64,000 nucleotides of DNA from Eubacterium sp. (GCA_022511265.1 JAFLRX010000003.1:1-64000), one strand, 5' to 3'; counted from the stretch's first letter, positions 1 to 8,672 are shown. The notes: a model not told the origin generated them from the sequence alone. Numbers and translations are program-made.

Positions 1-81
1 CATACCTATACAAATCTCCCTGTTCTCTTTATGCGCAGATATCAAAATCTATATGTCTAAATAGGCTCTTTGGTTATAGAT

Positions 82-972
82 TTATTCAGTTTTATCGAAC
101 TGGGCTTTCAGTATCTCTGCGAATTCTTCGATATAAAAGCCCGAGTTGTCGGTTTTCCAAAAGGCGCAGTAATTGCGGTGGATCGGCGTTTTGTTCCGGC
201 AGAGAGGCAGACGGACGATCGTTTCCGCGTACTGCGCGGGCAGAGCGCCGCCCTCGATAGGGAGATAGCCTTTCCCGCCGACCACCATCAGCCGTGCTTC
301 TTCTAAATGCTCGGCGAATATGACCGAACTTGTGATCCCGTAAATTTCACGGTAATAGCTTTGCTCGTTTTCCTGCTGTTCTTTAGAAGCGATCAATATG
401 CATGGGGTACGCCGTAGATCATCCGCATTCACATATCCCATACCCGCTATCGGATTTCTTGCGGAAATCTCAATGTTGCAGTCAATGGTTGTCAGAACAG
501 TATTGACATATTCATTGGAAAAAGCTCGCCGCTGATCGTTCAGCACCAAATCTACATTGTTTGTTCGCAGTAACTCGTATAAGTCTTCGTGGTTTCCGAT
601 TTTCATATCAACCGGAACATCCGGATGCTTTGCCGTAAATTCTGCCACTGCTTTCTGAAATTCCGTACCGCCATAGCCTTTCAGATACCCAATGCGCAGA
701 GTGAAATCGTCGCCGTGGGCGATCTGTGCAGTTTCCTTGCACAGCCTTTCAAAGTCTGCTGTCAAAAGCAGGCTTTGCCGATAGAAATGCTCGCCTGCCG
801 GAGTCAGCGAGAAGCGGCGATTTTCTCGTTTTAGTAGAGTGACACCAAGATCCCGTTCCAACGCCTGCACCTGCTGCGAGATAGCGGATTGTGAGATGTA
901 ACATTCCTCGGCCGCTTCGCTGAAACTGTTACAGCGAACAACAGCCTGAAAGTATTTAATCTGCTTTAGCAT
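82..972 (-). CDS. LysR-family transcriptional regulator
   Basis: N-terminal HTH MLKQIKYFQAVVRCNSFSEAAEECYISQSAISQQVQALERDLGVTLLKRENRRFSLTPAG is typical of LysR; start trimmed to the internal Met at 972. Confidence 0.9.
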   Translation of the reverse strand: MLKQIKYFQAVVRCNSFSEAAEECYISQSAISQQVQALERDLGVTLLKRENRRFSLTPAGEHFYRQSLLLTADFERLCKETAQIAHGDDFTLRIGYLKGYGGTEFQKAVAEFTAKHPDVPVDMKIGNHEDLYELLRTNNVDLVLNDQRRAFSNEYVNTVLTTIDCNIEISARNPIAGMGYVNADDLRRTPCILIASKEQQENEQSYYREIYGITSSVIFAEHLEEARLMVVGGKGYLPIEGGALPAQYAETIVRLPLCRNKTPIHRNYCAFWKTDNSGFYIEEFAEILKAQFDKTE

Positions 973-1402
973 GATCGCCGTCTCCTTGTATTGGCTTTCT
1001 ATTTTTTTCAGCGGCTTTCTTCTCCCGCTCCGCTTTCCATTCTTCAAACTCGCGTTTGCCTTCTTCGGACTCAAAGAATGCACGAATATCGGGCAGCATA
1101 TCGTCTACAATGGCTTGCAAGACGTGTTTTGGAACATCGCACTCGGCTCGACGGTCACGGAGAATATATTTGATTAGCACACGCAAGCGAACCCAAAAGC
1201 CGCCGTGTTCGTAGTCCTGAATGTCTTTCCAATACGGTTCCAACCGCAAGGTGACTTCTTTTTCAAACTCTCGATTGATCTCGTCAGTTTTTTCTTTACC
1301 GAGAAGTTTCTCGACCGCTTCTTTCCCAAGCTGTCGCTCCATCTCAGTAAGATGCTTTTTGACTTCAAATATCGTGTATTTTGTAAATATCTGTTTTTCC
1401 AT
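956..1402 (-). CDS. hypothetical protein, 148 aa, charged/helical
   Basis: Intact ORF (MEKQIFTKYTIFEVKKHLTEMERQLG...), overlaps LysR start, preceded by hairpin array A. Confidence 0.6.
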   Translation of the reverse strand: MEKQIFTKYTIFEVKKHLTEMERQLGKEAVEKLLGKEKTDEINREFEKEVTLRLEPYWKDIQDYEHGGFWVRLRVLIKYILRDRRAECDVPKHVLQAIVDDMLPDIRAFFESEEGKREFEEWKAEREKKAAEKNRKPIQGDGDHAKAD

Positions 1403-1420
1403 AAATGTCTCCGTTTCTTC

Positions 1421-1512
1421 GGGGTCTTAGGGTACTCCCTAACAAGAGGCTGCTGAGGCAGGCGGGTGTTTGTATGTATATACAAACGCGATGCTTGCTG
1501 AGACGATGCCAA
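1421..1512 (-). promoter_or_regulatory. Variable-stem hairpin array A (leader-like, upstream of the 148-aa gene)
   Basis: Palindromes TTAGGG-tact-CCCTAA (1427-1442) and GTTTGTAT-gtat-ATACAAAC (1468-1487), then CGATGCTTGCTG (1489-1500); same architecture as arrays at 1890-2072 and 7341-7445. Confidence 0.7.
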
Positions 1513-1518
1513 AAGTCG

Positions 1519-1728
1519 TTATTGTTCGTCCCCGCTAATTTCCACAATATCGTCAAGCGTACATTCCAACACCGCACAAATCTTCTCTAACGTTTCAATC
1601 GGCACGGATTCATTGCGCCCGAGCTTGGCCATAGAGTTGGTTGAGATTTTCGCTTTCTTTGTCAGCTCAGTTTTGTTGATTTCTTTGTCGATCATCAGCT
1701 TCCAAAGCTTTTTATAGGATCGAGACAT
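1519..1728 (-). CDS. Small XRE/Cro-CI-type HTH regulator (69 aa)
   Basis: MSRSYKKLWKLMIDKEINKTELTKKAKISTNSMAKLGRNESVPIETLEKICAVLECTLDDIVEI; start chosen at internal Met. Confidence 0.85.
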   Translation of the reverse strand: MSRSYKKLWKLMIDKEINKTELTKKAKISTNSMAKLGRNESVPIETLEKICAVLECTLDDIVEISGDEQ

Positions 1729-1889
1729 GGTAATCCCTCCGAATAGGTATAATTCTACGGTTACAAGTATATCACATTGTGTGCGAAATGACAATAGGAT
1801 ATTTTGAATATTTCAAGAATTTTTACTATTTCCTATGGACAAATCGGCCGAAACATGATATACTTATTTCGCAGCAGGATTCACACGGC

Positions 1890-2072
1890 ATTGTCATAGC
1901 AAGCACTGGATTATGTCCCCATAATCCGTCGGCGGCCGAGTTCGGCAAGCATCGTGTTTTGTCTCCACCGGAGCAAAACACTGCGGCGTTAGTACAGCAA
2001 GCATCGCGTTTGGGTGCCCAAACACAACGGCTTGCTTCGCCCGCCTCTTGTTAGGGAGTACCCTAAGACCCC
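1890..2072 (+). promoter_or_regulatory. Variable-stem hairpin array B (leader-like, upstream of serine recombinase)
   Basis: Hairpins at 1908-1927, 1955-1980, 2008-2023 and 2051-2066, three preceded by GCAAGCACT or GCAAGCATCG. Confidence 0.75.
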
Positions 2073-2111
2073 TGCGAACAAATCTTTACAGAAGGAGGTG
2101 AGAAAGAAAAA

Positions 2112-3824
2112 ATGAAAGGCGTAATCTATGCGAGATATTCTTCCGACAATCAGCGTGAAGAGTCTATCGAGGGTCAGATTCGAGAATGCAGAGCGTTTGC
2201 CGAAAAGAACGACATCGAAATCGTTGAAACATACATTGACCGTGCCTTATCGGCAAAAACGGATAGCCGTCCGGACTTTCTACGACTGATCAAGGACAGC
2301 GCGAGCAAGAAATTTGAAATCCTGCTTGTATGGAAGCTTGACCGCTTTTCCAGAAACAAATTCGATTCGGCTCACTATAAGTGGACGCTGAAAAACAACG
2401 GCGTTCGTGTCGTTTCCGCAACGGAAGCAATTTCAAACGGACCAGAAGGAATCCTGCTTGAATCGCTGCTTGAAGGTATGGCGGAGTATTATTCAGCCGA
2501 GTTATCCGTCAAAGTTGTTCGAGGGCTGACCGAGAACGCGCTGAAATGCAAGTATAACGGCGGTACGCTTCCCATCGGGTACACAATAGACAGCGAGCAG
2601 TATTTTCAGATCGATCCGCTGACGGCCCCTGCTGTCATAGAGGCGTTTCAACATTATGCAAACGGGGCGTCCATGCAGCAGATCACCGACGAGATGAATC
2701 TGAAAGGCATACGCACCAAGCGCGGCGGCAAGATCAGCGTCAACAGCGTCACCCGTATGCTACACAATCGCAAATACATCGGCGAATACAAATACCGCGA
2801 TGTTGTGCAACCCGGCGGTATCCCGGCGATCATTCCGCAGGAACTTTTCGATCGTGTGCAGGAACGCATGGCGGCAAATAAAAAGGCTCCGGCAAAGCAC
2901 AAAGCCGAAGACGAATACCTGCTGACAACGAAACTGTTTTGCGGGAACTGTCAATGCTTTATGGTCGGAGAAAGTGGAACGAGCCACACCGGATTCGTTC
3001 ATCGGTATTACAAATGCGTCAGCGCAAAGAATCACAAGGGCTGCGACAAGAAGCCGATCAAAAAAGAGTGGATCGAAGAAGCCGTTATTAAGCAGATCAA
3101 GAAGATTATCTTTGACGATGAATTGATTGAAAAACTTGCCGACATGGTCATGGAGGTGCAAGGCAAAGAAAACACCGCGCTTCCCCTTCTGCGCAAGCAA
3201 TATACCGACACGCAGAAAGCAATCGACAATATGCTGAATGCGATCCAGCAAGGGATCTTCACGGCGTCAACAAAGGAACGGCTTGAATCGCTTGAAAAGC
3301 AAAAGAGTGAGTTGTCCGTGCAGATCATCAAGGAAGAAATGACAAAGCCGATGCTTTCGCGAGAGCAGGTCGTATTTTGGTTCCACCGCTTTCGCAAGCT
3401 CGACACAAAGAAGCTTGAACACCGTCGCAGGCTGATCGACAGCTTTGTCAATGCGATTTTCGTCTATGACGACAGGATTACGTTCACGTTCAACTACAAG
3501 GACGGCACAAAAACAATCACTTTCGCTGAGCTTGAGGAATCGGGCTTGGGTTCGGATATAAATGCACTCGCTGCACCATATCGAGTATTCATAACGGACT
3601 TGAGTTATGGATACTCGATTTTCTTTTGTTTTACGCCGTTTTCTATGTACGGAGCAGGTTCGGTTGATCCTGCTCCTTTTTGTGTTATGCCGTGGCCCCC
3701 GCTGCGATCTGCGGGACGTATTCGACGGATACGCCTTGTCTTGTGTCTGCGACATAGTTTTCGCGTCTGCGCTTTGGCACTTCGGGAATTTCAATATAGC
3801 CGACGAAGCGGTAATATACTGTGA
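2112..3824 (+). CDS. Large serine recombinase (resolvase + recombinase + zinc ribbon); last ~75 aa may be read-through
   Basis: N-term GVIYARYSSDNQREESIEGQIRECRAFAEKN; WKLDRFSRNKFDS; Cys motif CGNCQCFMVGES...CDKK; strong RBS aaggaggtg. Confidence 0.95.
   Translation: MKGVIYARYSSDNQREESIEGQIRECRAFAEKNDIEIVETYIDRALSAKTDSRPDFLRLIKDSASKKFEILLVWKLDRFSRNKFDSAHYKWTLKNNGVRVVSATEAISNGPEGILLESLLEGMAEYYSAELSVKVVRGLTENALKCKYNGGTLPIGYTIDSEQYFQIDPLTAPAVIEAFQHYANGASMQQITDEMNLKGIRTKRGGKISVNSVTRMLHNRKYIGEYKYRDVVQPGGIPAIIPQELFDRVQERMAANKKAPAKHKAEDEYLLTTKLFCGNCQCFMVGESGTSHTGFVHRYYKCVSAKNHKGCDKKPIKKEWIEEAVIKQIKKIIFDDELIEKLADMVMEVQGKENTALPLLRKQYTDTQKAIDNMLNAIQQGIFTASTKERLESLEKQKSELSVQIIKEEMTKPMLSREQVVFWFHRFRKLDTKKLEHRRRLIDSFVNAIFVYDDRITFTFNYKDGTKTITFAELEESGLGSDINALAAPYRVFITDLSYGYSIFFCFTPFSMYGAGSVDPAPFCVMPWPPLRSAGRIRRIRLVLCLRHSFRVCALALREFQYSRRSGNIL
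3581..3626 (+). terminator. Intrinsic terminator inside the 3' part of the recombinase ORF
   Basis: TCGAGTATTCATAAC (3581-3595) pairs with GTTATGGATACTCGA (3604-3618), followed by TTTTCTTTT. Confidence 0.7.
3651..3681 (+). terminator. Second intrinsic terminator
   Basis: GGAGCAGG...CCTGCTCC then TTTTT, just beyond the stop of the convergent recombinase at 3685. Confidence 0.75.
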
Positions 3825-5415
3825 TCCTCTGCGTACGGTTCTTACCCGTCCCTTCCGTCTCGAATATATCAATATGGTCGATCAGTTCCTGTAAAAGCGG
3901 CTTCGTCAGAGTTTGCATCTGCAGAAACTTGCGGATCGCCTTCACGAACGATTCCTGCCCGAGCTTGAGCGCGTCAGCTTCGGCAAGTTCTCGGCGCAGT
4001 CGGCTGATTTTGCTTTTCAGTTCCATCCTCTCCGCTTCATATTTCTGCGACATGTGCATGAACCATTCCTCGGAAATCTTGTTTTCCGCGTGATCCTCGT
4101 AAAGCTTTTCGTATAACCCGGAAACCTTTTCGTTCCGAGCGACAGCTTTGTTGATCTCATCCTCCAAATACTTCTGCTCTTTGAGAATGTCACAGTTGGT
4201 TTTGTTCGTCAGGATTTCAATAAATGTGTCCTCGTCATCCTGCAGAAACGTGGCAAGACGGCGCAACTCCAACATCACGACCTGCTCGATGGCGTCAGCG
4301 CGGATATAGTGCCGTGTAGGACAGGTTCCGCGATAATCTTTGGCATAATTGGAACACGAGAAGAAGTGAATCTCTTTGTTGATTGTGTTCGTATGATACC
4401 ACAGCTTGCTGTGACAGTCACCGCAGTAGAGATAGTCGGAAAGCAGGTGCTTCTCGCCGCCGTTGTTCTTTGGGGCACGGCGTTTTGTTTTCGCCTTCAT
4501 TTCCTGCACTCGCTCAAATACACTCCGTTCGATGATCGGCTCGTGTACGTCCTTGAAAATCACCCAGTTTTCTTCGGGATTGTTTATCCGTTTCTTGTTT
4601 CGGAAGTTCTTTGAGTAGGTTTTAAAATTGATCACATCACCACAGTATTCCTGATTGGACAGAATCTTGCCAATGGTTTCGCACTTCCACTTCCACGGTT
4701 CTTTCGGAACCTTCTTTCCACCGCGTTTGATTCCCCTGTCTAGCCAATATGCCGTTGGAGCAAGGAGTTTGCGTTCTGAAAGAATCCGGGCAATCGTTTC
4801 ATTGCCCTTGCCTTCCATACACATCTTGAAGATGTCCTGTACAACCTCTGCCGTGCCGGGCTCAATGATCCACTTTTTCTTGTTCAACGGATCTTTGATA
4901 TACCCATACGGCGGCTGACCCAGCGGTTCTCCACAGTTGCCGCGTATGCGGTGCGCGGAGCGTACCTTCTTGCTGATGTCGCGGGCGTACATTTCATTCA
5001 TGACATTCTTGAACGGTGCAATCTCGTTCTCGCCCTCTGCGCTGTCCACCAGATCGTTTACGGCAATAAATCGCACATCGTGTTCGGGAAAGTAGCTATC
5101 CATATAGATCCCCATCTCCGGGGCGTATCTGCCGAGACGGGAAAGATCTTTTACCATGACAGTGGTGACGTATCCTGCTTCAATATCGTCGATCATTTGC
5201 TGGAATCCGGGGCGGTTGAAGTTTGTGCCGGTGTATCCGTCATCCACGTAGCACCTTGTATTCTTCAGCCCGTATTCCTTTGCCTTTTTCTCCAGCATCC
5301 GCTTTTGATTGAGGATAGAGTTGCTTTCGACGTCAACGCCTTCATCCCGTGACAGGCGGCAATACAATGCCGTTATCCCTGCGATCATATTCAATTTTTT
5401 GTTTTTCGACTGCAT
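3685..5415 (-). CDS. Large serine recombinase (TnpX-like)
   Basis: ITALYCRLSRDEGVDVESNSILNQKRMLEKKAKEYGLKNTRCYVDDGYTGTNFNRPGFQQMIDDIEAGYVTTVMVKDLSRLGR; zinc ribbon CGDCHSKLWYH; start set at MQSKNKK. Confidence 0.95.
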   Translation of the reverse strand: MQSKNKKLNMIAGITALYCRLSRDEGVDVESNSILNQKRMLEKKAKEYGLKNTRCYVDDGYTGTNFNRPGFQQMIDDIEAGYVTTVMVKDLSRLGRYAPEMGIYMDSYFPEHDVRFIAVNDLVDSAEGENEIAPFKNVMNEMYARDISKKVRSAHRIRGNCGEPLGQPPYGYIKDPLNKKKWIIEPGTAEVVQDIFKMCMEGKGNETIARILSERKLLAPTAYWLDRGIKRGGKKVPKEPWKWKCETIGKILSNQEYCGDVINFKTYSKNFRNKKRINNPEENWVIFKDVHEPIIERSVFERVQEMKAKTKRRAPKNNGGEKHLLSDYLYCGDCHSKLWYHTNTINKEIHFFSCSNYAKDYRGTCPTRHYIRADAIEQVVMLELRRLATFLQDDEDTFIEILTNKTNCDILKEQKYLEDEINKAVARNEKVSGLYEKLYEDHAENKISEEWFMHMSQKYEAERMELKSKISRLRRELAEADALKLGQESFVKAIRKFLQMQTLTKPLLQELIDHIDIFETEGTGKNRTQRITVYYRFVGYIEIPEVPKRRRENYVADTRQGVSVEYVPQIAAGATA

Positions 5416-5657
5416 GTGTCCTCCTCTCCGGCAGCCGAACATACATATTCACCGTCAATTGTATCTGAGTCGATATCCGCTGTCAAATCTGCGAAATCCC
5501 CGCTAACATAATGTTTCAGCTTGTCGGCAACGGTTTGCTTGTTTTCATCACTTGGTTTTACGAAGTGGGACGTAACGATATACGTCACGTCCCCGATCTT
5601 ATACTCATGTTCGTCCGCACCGAGACCGATGATCCATTTATTTCCCATATCCGTCAC
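5391..5657 (-). CDS. Hypothetical mobile-element protein, 88 aa
   Basis: Overlaps the start of the recombinase and sits directly after the ParB-like gene on the same strand. Confidence 0.55.
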   Translation of the reverse strand: MTDMGNKWIIGLGADEHEYKIGDVTYIVTSHFVKPSDENKQTVADKLKHYVSGDFADLTADIDSDTIDGEYVCSAAGEEDTCSRKTKN

Positions 5658-6547
5658 CTCGCTTGTTCACGCTGCTTTTGTAGATGGCGGACGTAAAAGT
5701 CTACCGCTTTGAAGATGAAGTCAATCGCATCGGCATCGGTCATGCTTTTACCGATCCTCTTTTTCAATTCGTTGGTGGGAATTTTAACTTTTTCCGCCTG
5801 ATTGGGCTTCAGCTCGTCCATGATCGCGGCGATCTCTTCATAGGTGATTCCTCCGTTTTCAGCTTGTTCGCGTATTCTCCTTGTTTGTGCGTGTGATGGG
5901 AACACCTCACTACCGCGCTCGTCGATGCAATCCATAATATCACGCTGGATTTCTTCGTCGAGATACGAAAGCTCTACGGCGGGTCGCATTTTGATTTTAC
6001 CCTCATCAACGAATTGGAGCAGTTCGGGGACGAGATAGGTTAAACGAATATACCTGTCAATCTGCGCACGGCTTTCCCCGGATTCTTGGGCGATAATTTC
6101 ACTTGACCGCATTTGTGTCTCCACTGGAGACACATTTTCTGCAGGTTTTCTGCCGGGTATTCTTTTGATCGCATCCATCTTCATCCTATACGCCCACGCC
6201 TTTTCCGACGGCAGCACTTCCGTGCGCTGACAGTTGGAATCCACCATCATCACCGTTGCGGCGTCACGGTCAATAAAATGCACGGTGCAGGGCAGCTTCT
6301 TCATTTCCAACTTTTCTGCAGCGTGGAATCGTCTGTGCCCGGAAATAATTTCGTACTTGCCATCGTTACCCTCTGCCGGGCGGACGATCAACGGGTTTAG
6401 AATGCCATGTTCGCGGATGCTATCAATAAGATCATTCATATCTTCGTTGTCGATCACCTTGTACGGATGATTTTCAAACGGCACAAGGTCTTCTGTTTTG
6501 ATGATTGCAGATTTCGGCTTCTGCACAGCCATTTCTTTCTCTTTCAT
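5654..6547 (-). CDS. ParB/RepB/Spo0J-family partition/nuclease-domain protein
   Basis: IREHGILNPLIVRPAEGNDGKYEIISGHRRFHAAEKLEMKKLPCTVHFIDRDAATVMMVDSN is a ParB N-terminal domain. Confidence 0.92.
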   Translation of the reverse strand: MKEKEMAVQKPKSAIIKTEDLVPFENHPYKVIDNEDMNDLIDSIREHGILNPLIVRPAEGNDGKYEIISGHRRFHAAEKLEMKKLPCTVHFIDRDAATVMMVDSNCQRTEVLPSEKAWAYRMKMDAIKRIPGRKPAENVSPVETQMRSSEIIAQESGESRAQIDRYIRLTYLVPELLQFVDEGKIKMRPAVELSYLDEEIQRDIMDCIDERGSEVFPSHAQTRRIREQAENGGITYEEIAAIMDELKPNQAEKVKIPTNELKKRIGKSMTDADAIDFIFKAVDFYVRHLQKQREQAR

Positions 6548-6619
6548 TTTCTTATCCTCATTTCTTTCTCTGTTTCAGAAAATGAGTCATAGAAAAATGT
6601 CGGTGAAACAGTATTTGGT

Positions 6620-6970
6620 TTATTCTTCTTCACTGGGATCAGTTCCGAAACTGCAAATAAAGACCATATCGCGTCTCACGATTTGCAGATACTGCCCAAA
6701 CTCCCTGTAACGCCAAAAGACCTTTGATGCAAGCTCAGTCATTCCGATTTTGCTCAGGTCAAGCGTGTTGACATTTATTTTCCTGATTTGCCTGTGTACT
6801 TCCCAAAATTCCTCCGGCGGATGTTCCCGGAGCTCCTCACCGTGAAGCATCTTATACAGCGTGAGTTTTTCGGTAAATCGGCACTGATTCGCTATATGGA
6901 GAAAATGCTCCTTTTCTTCTGGGCTGACCTTCACCTGAACATAATTGCCGTCTGTTCTCATTAGCACCAT
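6620..6970 (-). CDS. Hypothetical mobilisation-associated protein, possibly MobC/RHH-like
   Basis: Coupled to the MobC-like ORF by a 10-bp overlap; VKVSPEEKEHFLHIANQ start resembles RHH mobilisation proteins. Confidence 0.5.
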   Translation of the reverse strand: MVLMRTDGNYVQVKVSPEEKEHFLHIANQCRFTEKLTLYKMLHGEELREHPPEEFWEVHRQIRKINVNTLDLSKIGMTELASKVFWRYREFGQYLQIVRRDMVFICSFGTDPSEEE

Positions 6971-7302
6971 CCTTTTCCAAGCTGCGGCGTTTTCTCTCGC
7001 ATCTCTGTCAGCATCTTTTCTGATAGTATTCTAATTTCGGAAACAACACGATCCACCGCTTCAAAATTCAATTCTCCCGTTGTGTTCACCTCTTTGACAT
7101 GCGTATTGAGAATCCTTCCCAAGCGTCGGTATTCTTCTTTGTAGAAGGCGTAATCAATGTCTGTCGCAGGGAGCACCTCAGATTCGTTTATCATTTTTCT
7201 TAGAAACTCCGAGCGAGACAGTCCTTCTTTCTTTGCTTTTTTGTCGATCAAAGCCAATTCTTCGTCGCCTAACCAAAACTTGATTCTTTTTGTTTTTGTC
7301 AT
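6961..7302 (-). CDS. MobC-like relaxosome accessory protein (ribbon-helix-helix)
   Basis: MTKTKRIKFWLGDEELALIDKKAKKEGLSRSEFLRKMINE...FYKEEYRRLGRILNTHVKEVNTTGE. Confidence 0.75.
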   Translation of the reverse strand: MTKTKRIKFWLGDEELALIDKKAKKEGLSRSEFLRKMINESEVLPATDIDYAFYKEEYRRLGRILNTHVKEVNTTGELNFEAVDRVVSEIRILSEKMLTEMREKTPQLGKGWC

Positions 7303-7340
7303 GCTTTTTCTTGTCCTTTCTTCTTCATGTTTTAAGGGTT

Positions 7341-7445
7341 TCAGGGATTTTCCCTGACAAGGCGGCGGGTGCGTGCACCCAAACGCGATGCTTGCTGAGC
7401 TGATGCCGCCGAATTTGGGGCACCCAAATTCAGTGCTTGCCGGGT
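7341..7445 (-). promoter_or_regulatory. Variable-stem hairpin array C (leader-like, upstream of mobC-like gene)
   Basis: TCAGGG-atttt-CCCTGA (7341-7357), GGGTGC-gt-GCACCC (7367-7380), GAATTTGGG-gca-CCCAAATTC (7411-7431), with GATGCTTGCTGAG / AGTGCTTGC linkers. Confidence 0.75.
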
Positions 7446-7526
7446 CAGTGTCATATGGGTCTATCCGTATTCGGTTGTAAAGATTTTTTCGATCATTTCT
7501 TGCTTCTCCTTTCCAAATTTGCGCAT

Positions 7527-7556
7527 AAGAAAAGACCGGCGAATGTTCGTCGGTCT
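7527..7556 (-). terminator. Intrinsic terminator downstream of the sigma-like HTH gene
   Basis: On minus strand AGACCGACGAACATTCGCCGGTCT followed by TTTCTT. Confidence 0.6.
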
Positions 7557-7719
7557 GTCTGTATGCTATGTAAAATCATAGCGTTATTTAATTGAGATTT
7601 CAAAAAGGTGAGTGCAATATTCTTAAATGTGATTCCCGCTTTTTCGCATAACCCTCTATTATATAACGAGGTGAGAAACGAAAAATATTCCTGACTCCCG
7701 AAAATTTTTTCAAAATTTT

Positions 7720-8556
7720 TTAGATACCGGTGACATCCTTGAGTTTTACGCGCATCTTTTGAAGGCGTTTGCACACCGCACTGTTGCCTGCATACCCAAG
7801 TATTTTTGCAACTTCGTGCTGCTTATATCCTTGTTCACTGAGACGAAAAATTTTCTTTTCGGTGTCGTCCAGCACCTCCCAATAATCTTCCATCATCAGA
7901 TTGAAAATCGCAATTTGTTCGGGATCCACCACAGCTCTGTCGGGTGGGAGCATTGCTTCCGGGTCAGGGCAGTATTCGACTTTTGTCTTTGCTTCGGTAT
8001 GATACCAGGATTTATTGTGATCCTGCGCACGGAAATTCGGCTTGACGTACGGGTTAAAATCCTCAGCGGCGGAGAATTCCTCCATAATGCCGGCGAGTTG
8101 ATCGTATTCCATCACGTCGAGCATCGTCCCCACGGCGGTATGCAAAAAATCGTCCGCTTTTTTGTCAAGCTCTGGATCGTCAAAATTGAACTGGCTGAGA
8201 ATACCGTCTACGATTTCATCCGGCCCGGTCAGGAGCATCCGAACGCCATCCGACACTAAATCCTCCACGTTGTCCTGCAGCGCGATAAGCGGATTGTTCT
8301 GAATCTTCTCGCCGTTCACCAGAACAGAATTATCGAAATATCCCGACCATGCCGAAAGCCCTCTCGCGCGGGCCTCCTTTTCAAACGCCTCGTCCATGAT
8401 GCGCTGCACATAACTGATCGTCTCGAGGTCTTCAGAAGACCTCGACTTCGGTTCCGATATTTTCGCCGCCGACCAGTCGTGCTTTTTGAAAAACGCCCGC
8501 ATTTCCAGTATCGTCGGCGCACGGTCAAGGTCGAGTAAGGTTGTGTCAAGTGGCAT
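7720..8556 (-). CDS. Mobile-element protein with C-terminal sigma-70 region 4-like HTH
   Basis: C-term LDDTEKKIFRLSEQGYKQHEVAKILGYAGNSAVCKRLQKMRVKLKDV resembles sigma region 4 HTH; N-terminus unknown. Confidence 0.7.
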   Translation of the reverse strand: MPLDTTLLDLDRAPTILEMRAFFKKHDWSAAKISEPKSRSSEDLETISYVQRIMDEAFEKEARARGLSAWSGYFDNSVLVNGEKIQNNPLIALQDNVEDLVSDGVRMLLTGPDEIVDGILSQFNFDDPELDKKADDFLHTAVGTMLDVMEYDQLAGIMEEFSAAEDFNPYVKPNFRAQDHNKSWYHTEAKTKVEYCPDPEAMLPPDRAVVDPEQIAIFNLMMEDYWEVLDDTEKKIFRLSEQGYKQHEVAKILGYAGNSAVCKRLQKMRVKLKDVTGI

Positions 8557-8672
8557 AGTTATCTCCTGTGTTTACCATTTTTGTAGTGATCATATATCAA
8601 GTTTCAATTAAAAATGATTGTCCGTGCAATGTTGCAAATTCGATTCAAAATCGTTCCATACCCTTGTATTTG

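Larger units (their letters stand above)
1421..2072. repeat. 30-bp perfect inverted repeat (1421-1450 and 2043-2072)
   Basis: ggggtcttagggtactccctaacaagaggc at 1421-1450; its exact reverse complement at 2043-2072, bracketing the XRE gene. Confidence 0.9.

Noticed and set aside
1420-2075. CRISPR array or integron attC array
   Set aside because: Only a few units; the variable part is self-complementary rather than unique spacer sequence, and there is no integrase of integron type or cas gene.
2760-3451. Minus-strand ORFs of 139-163 aa
   Set aside because: Antisense to the serine recombinase; no recognisable domains.
7493-7774. 93-aa minus-strand ORF
   Set aside because: Overlaps the terminator and the end of the sigma-like gene; no plausible RBS or domain.
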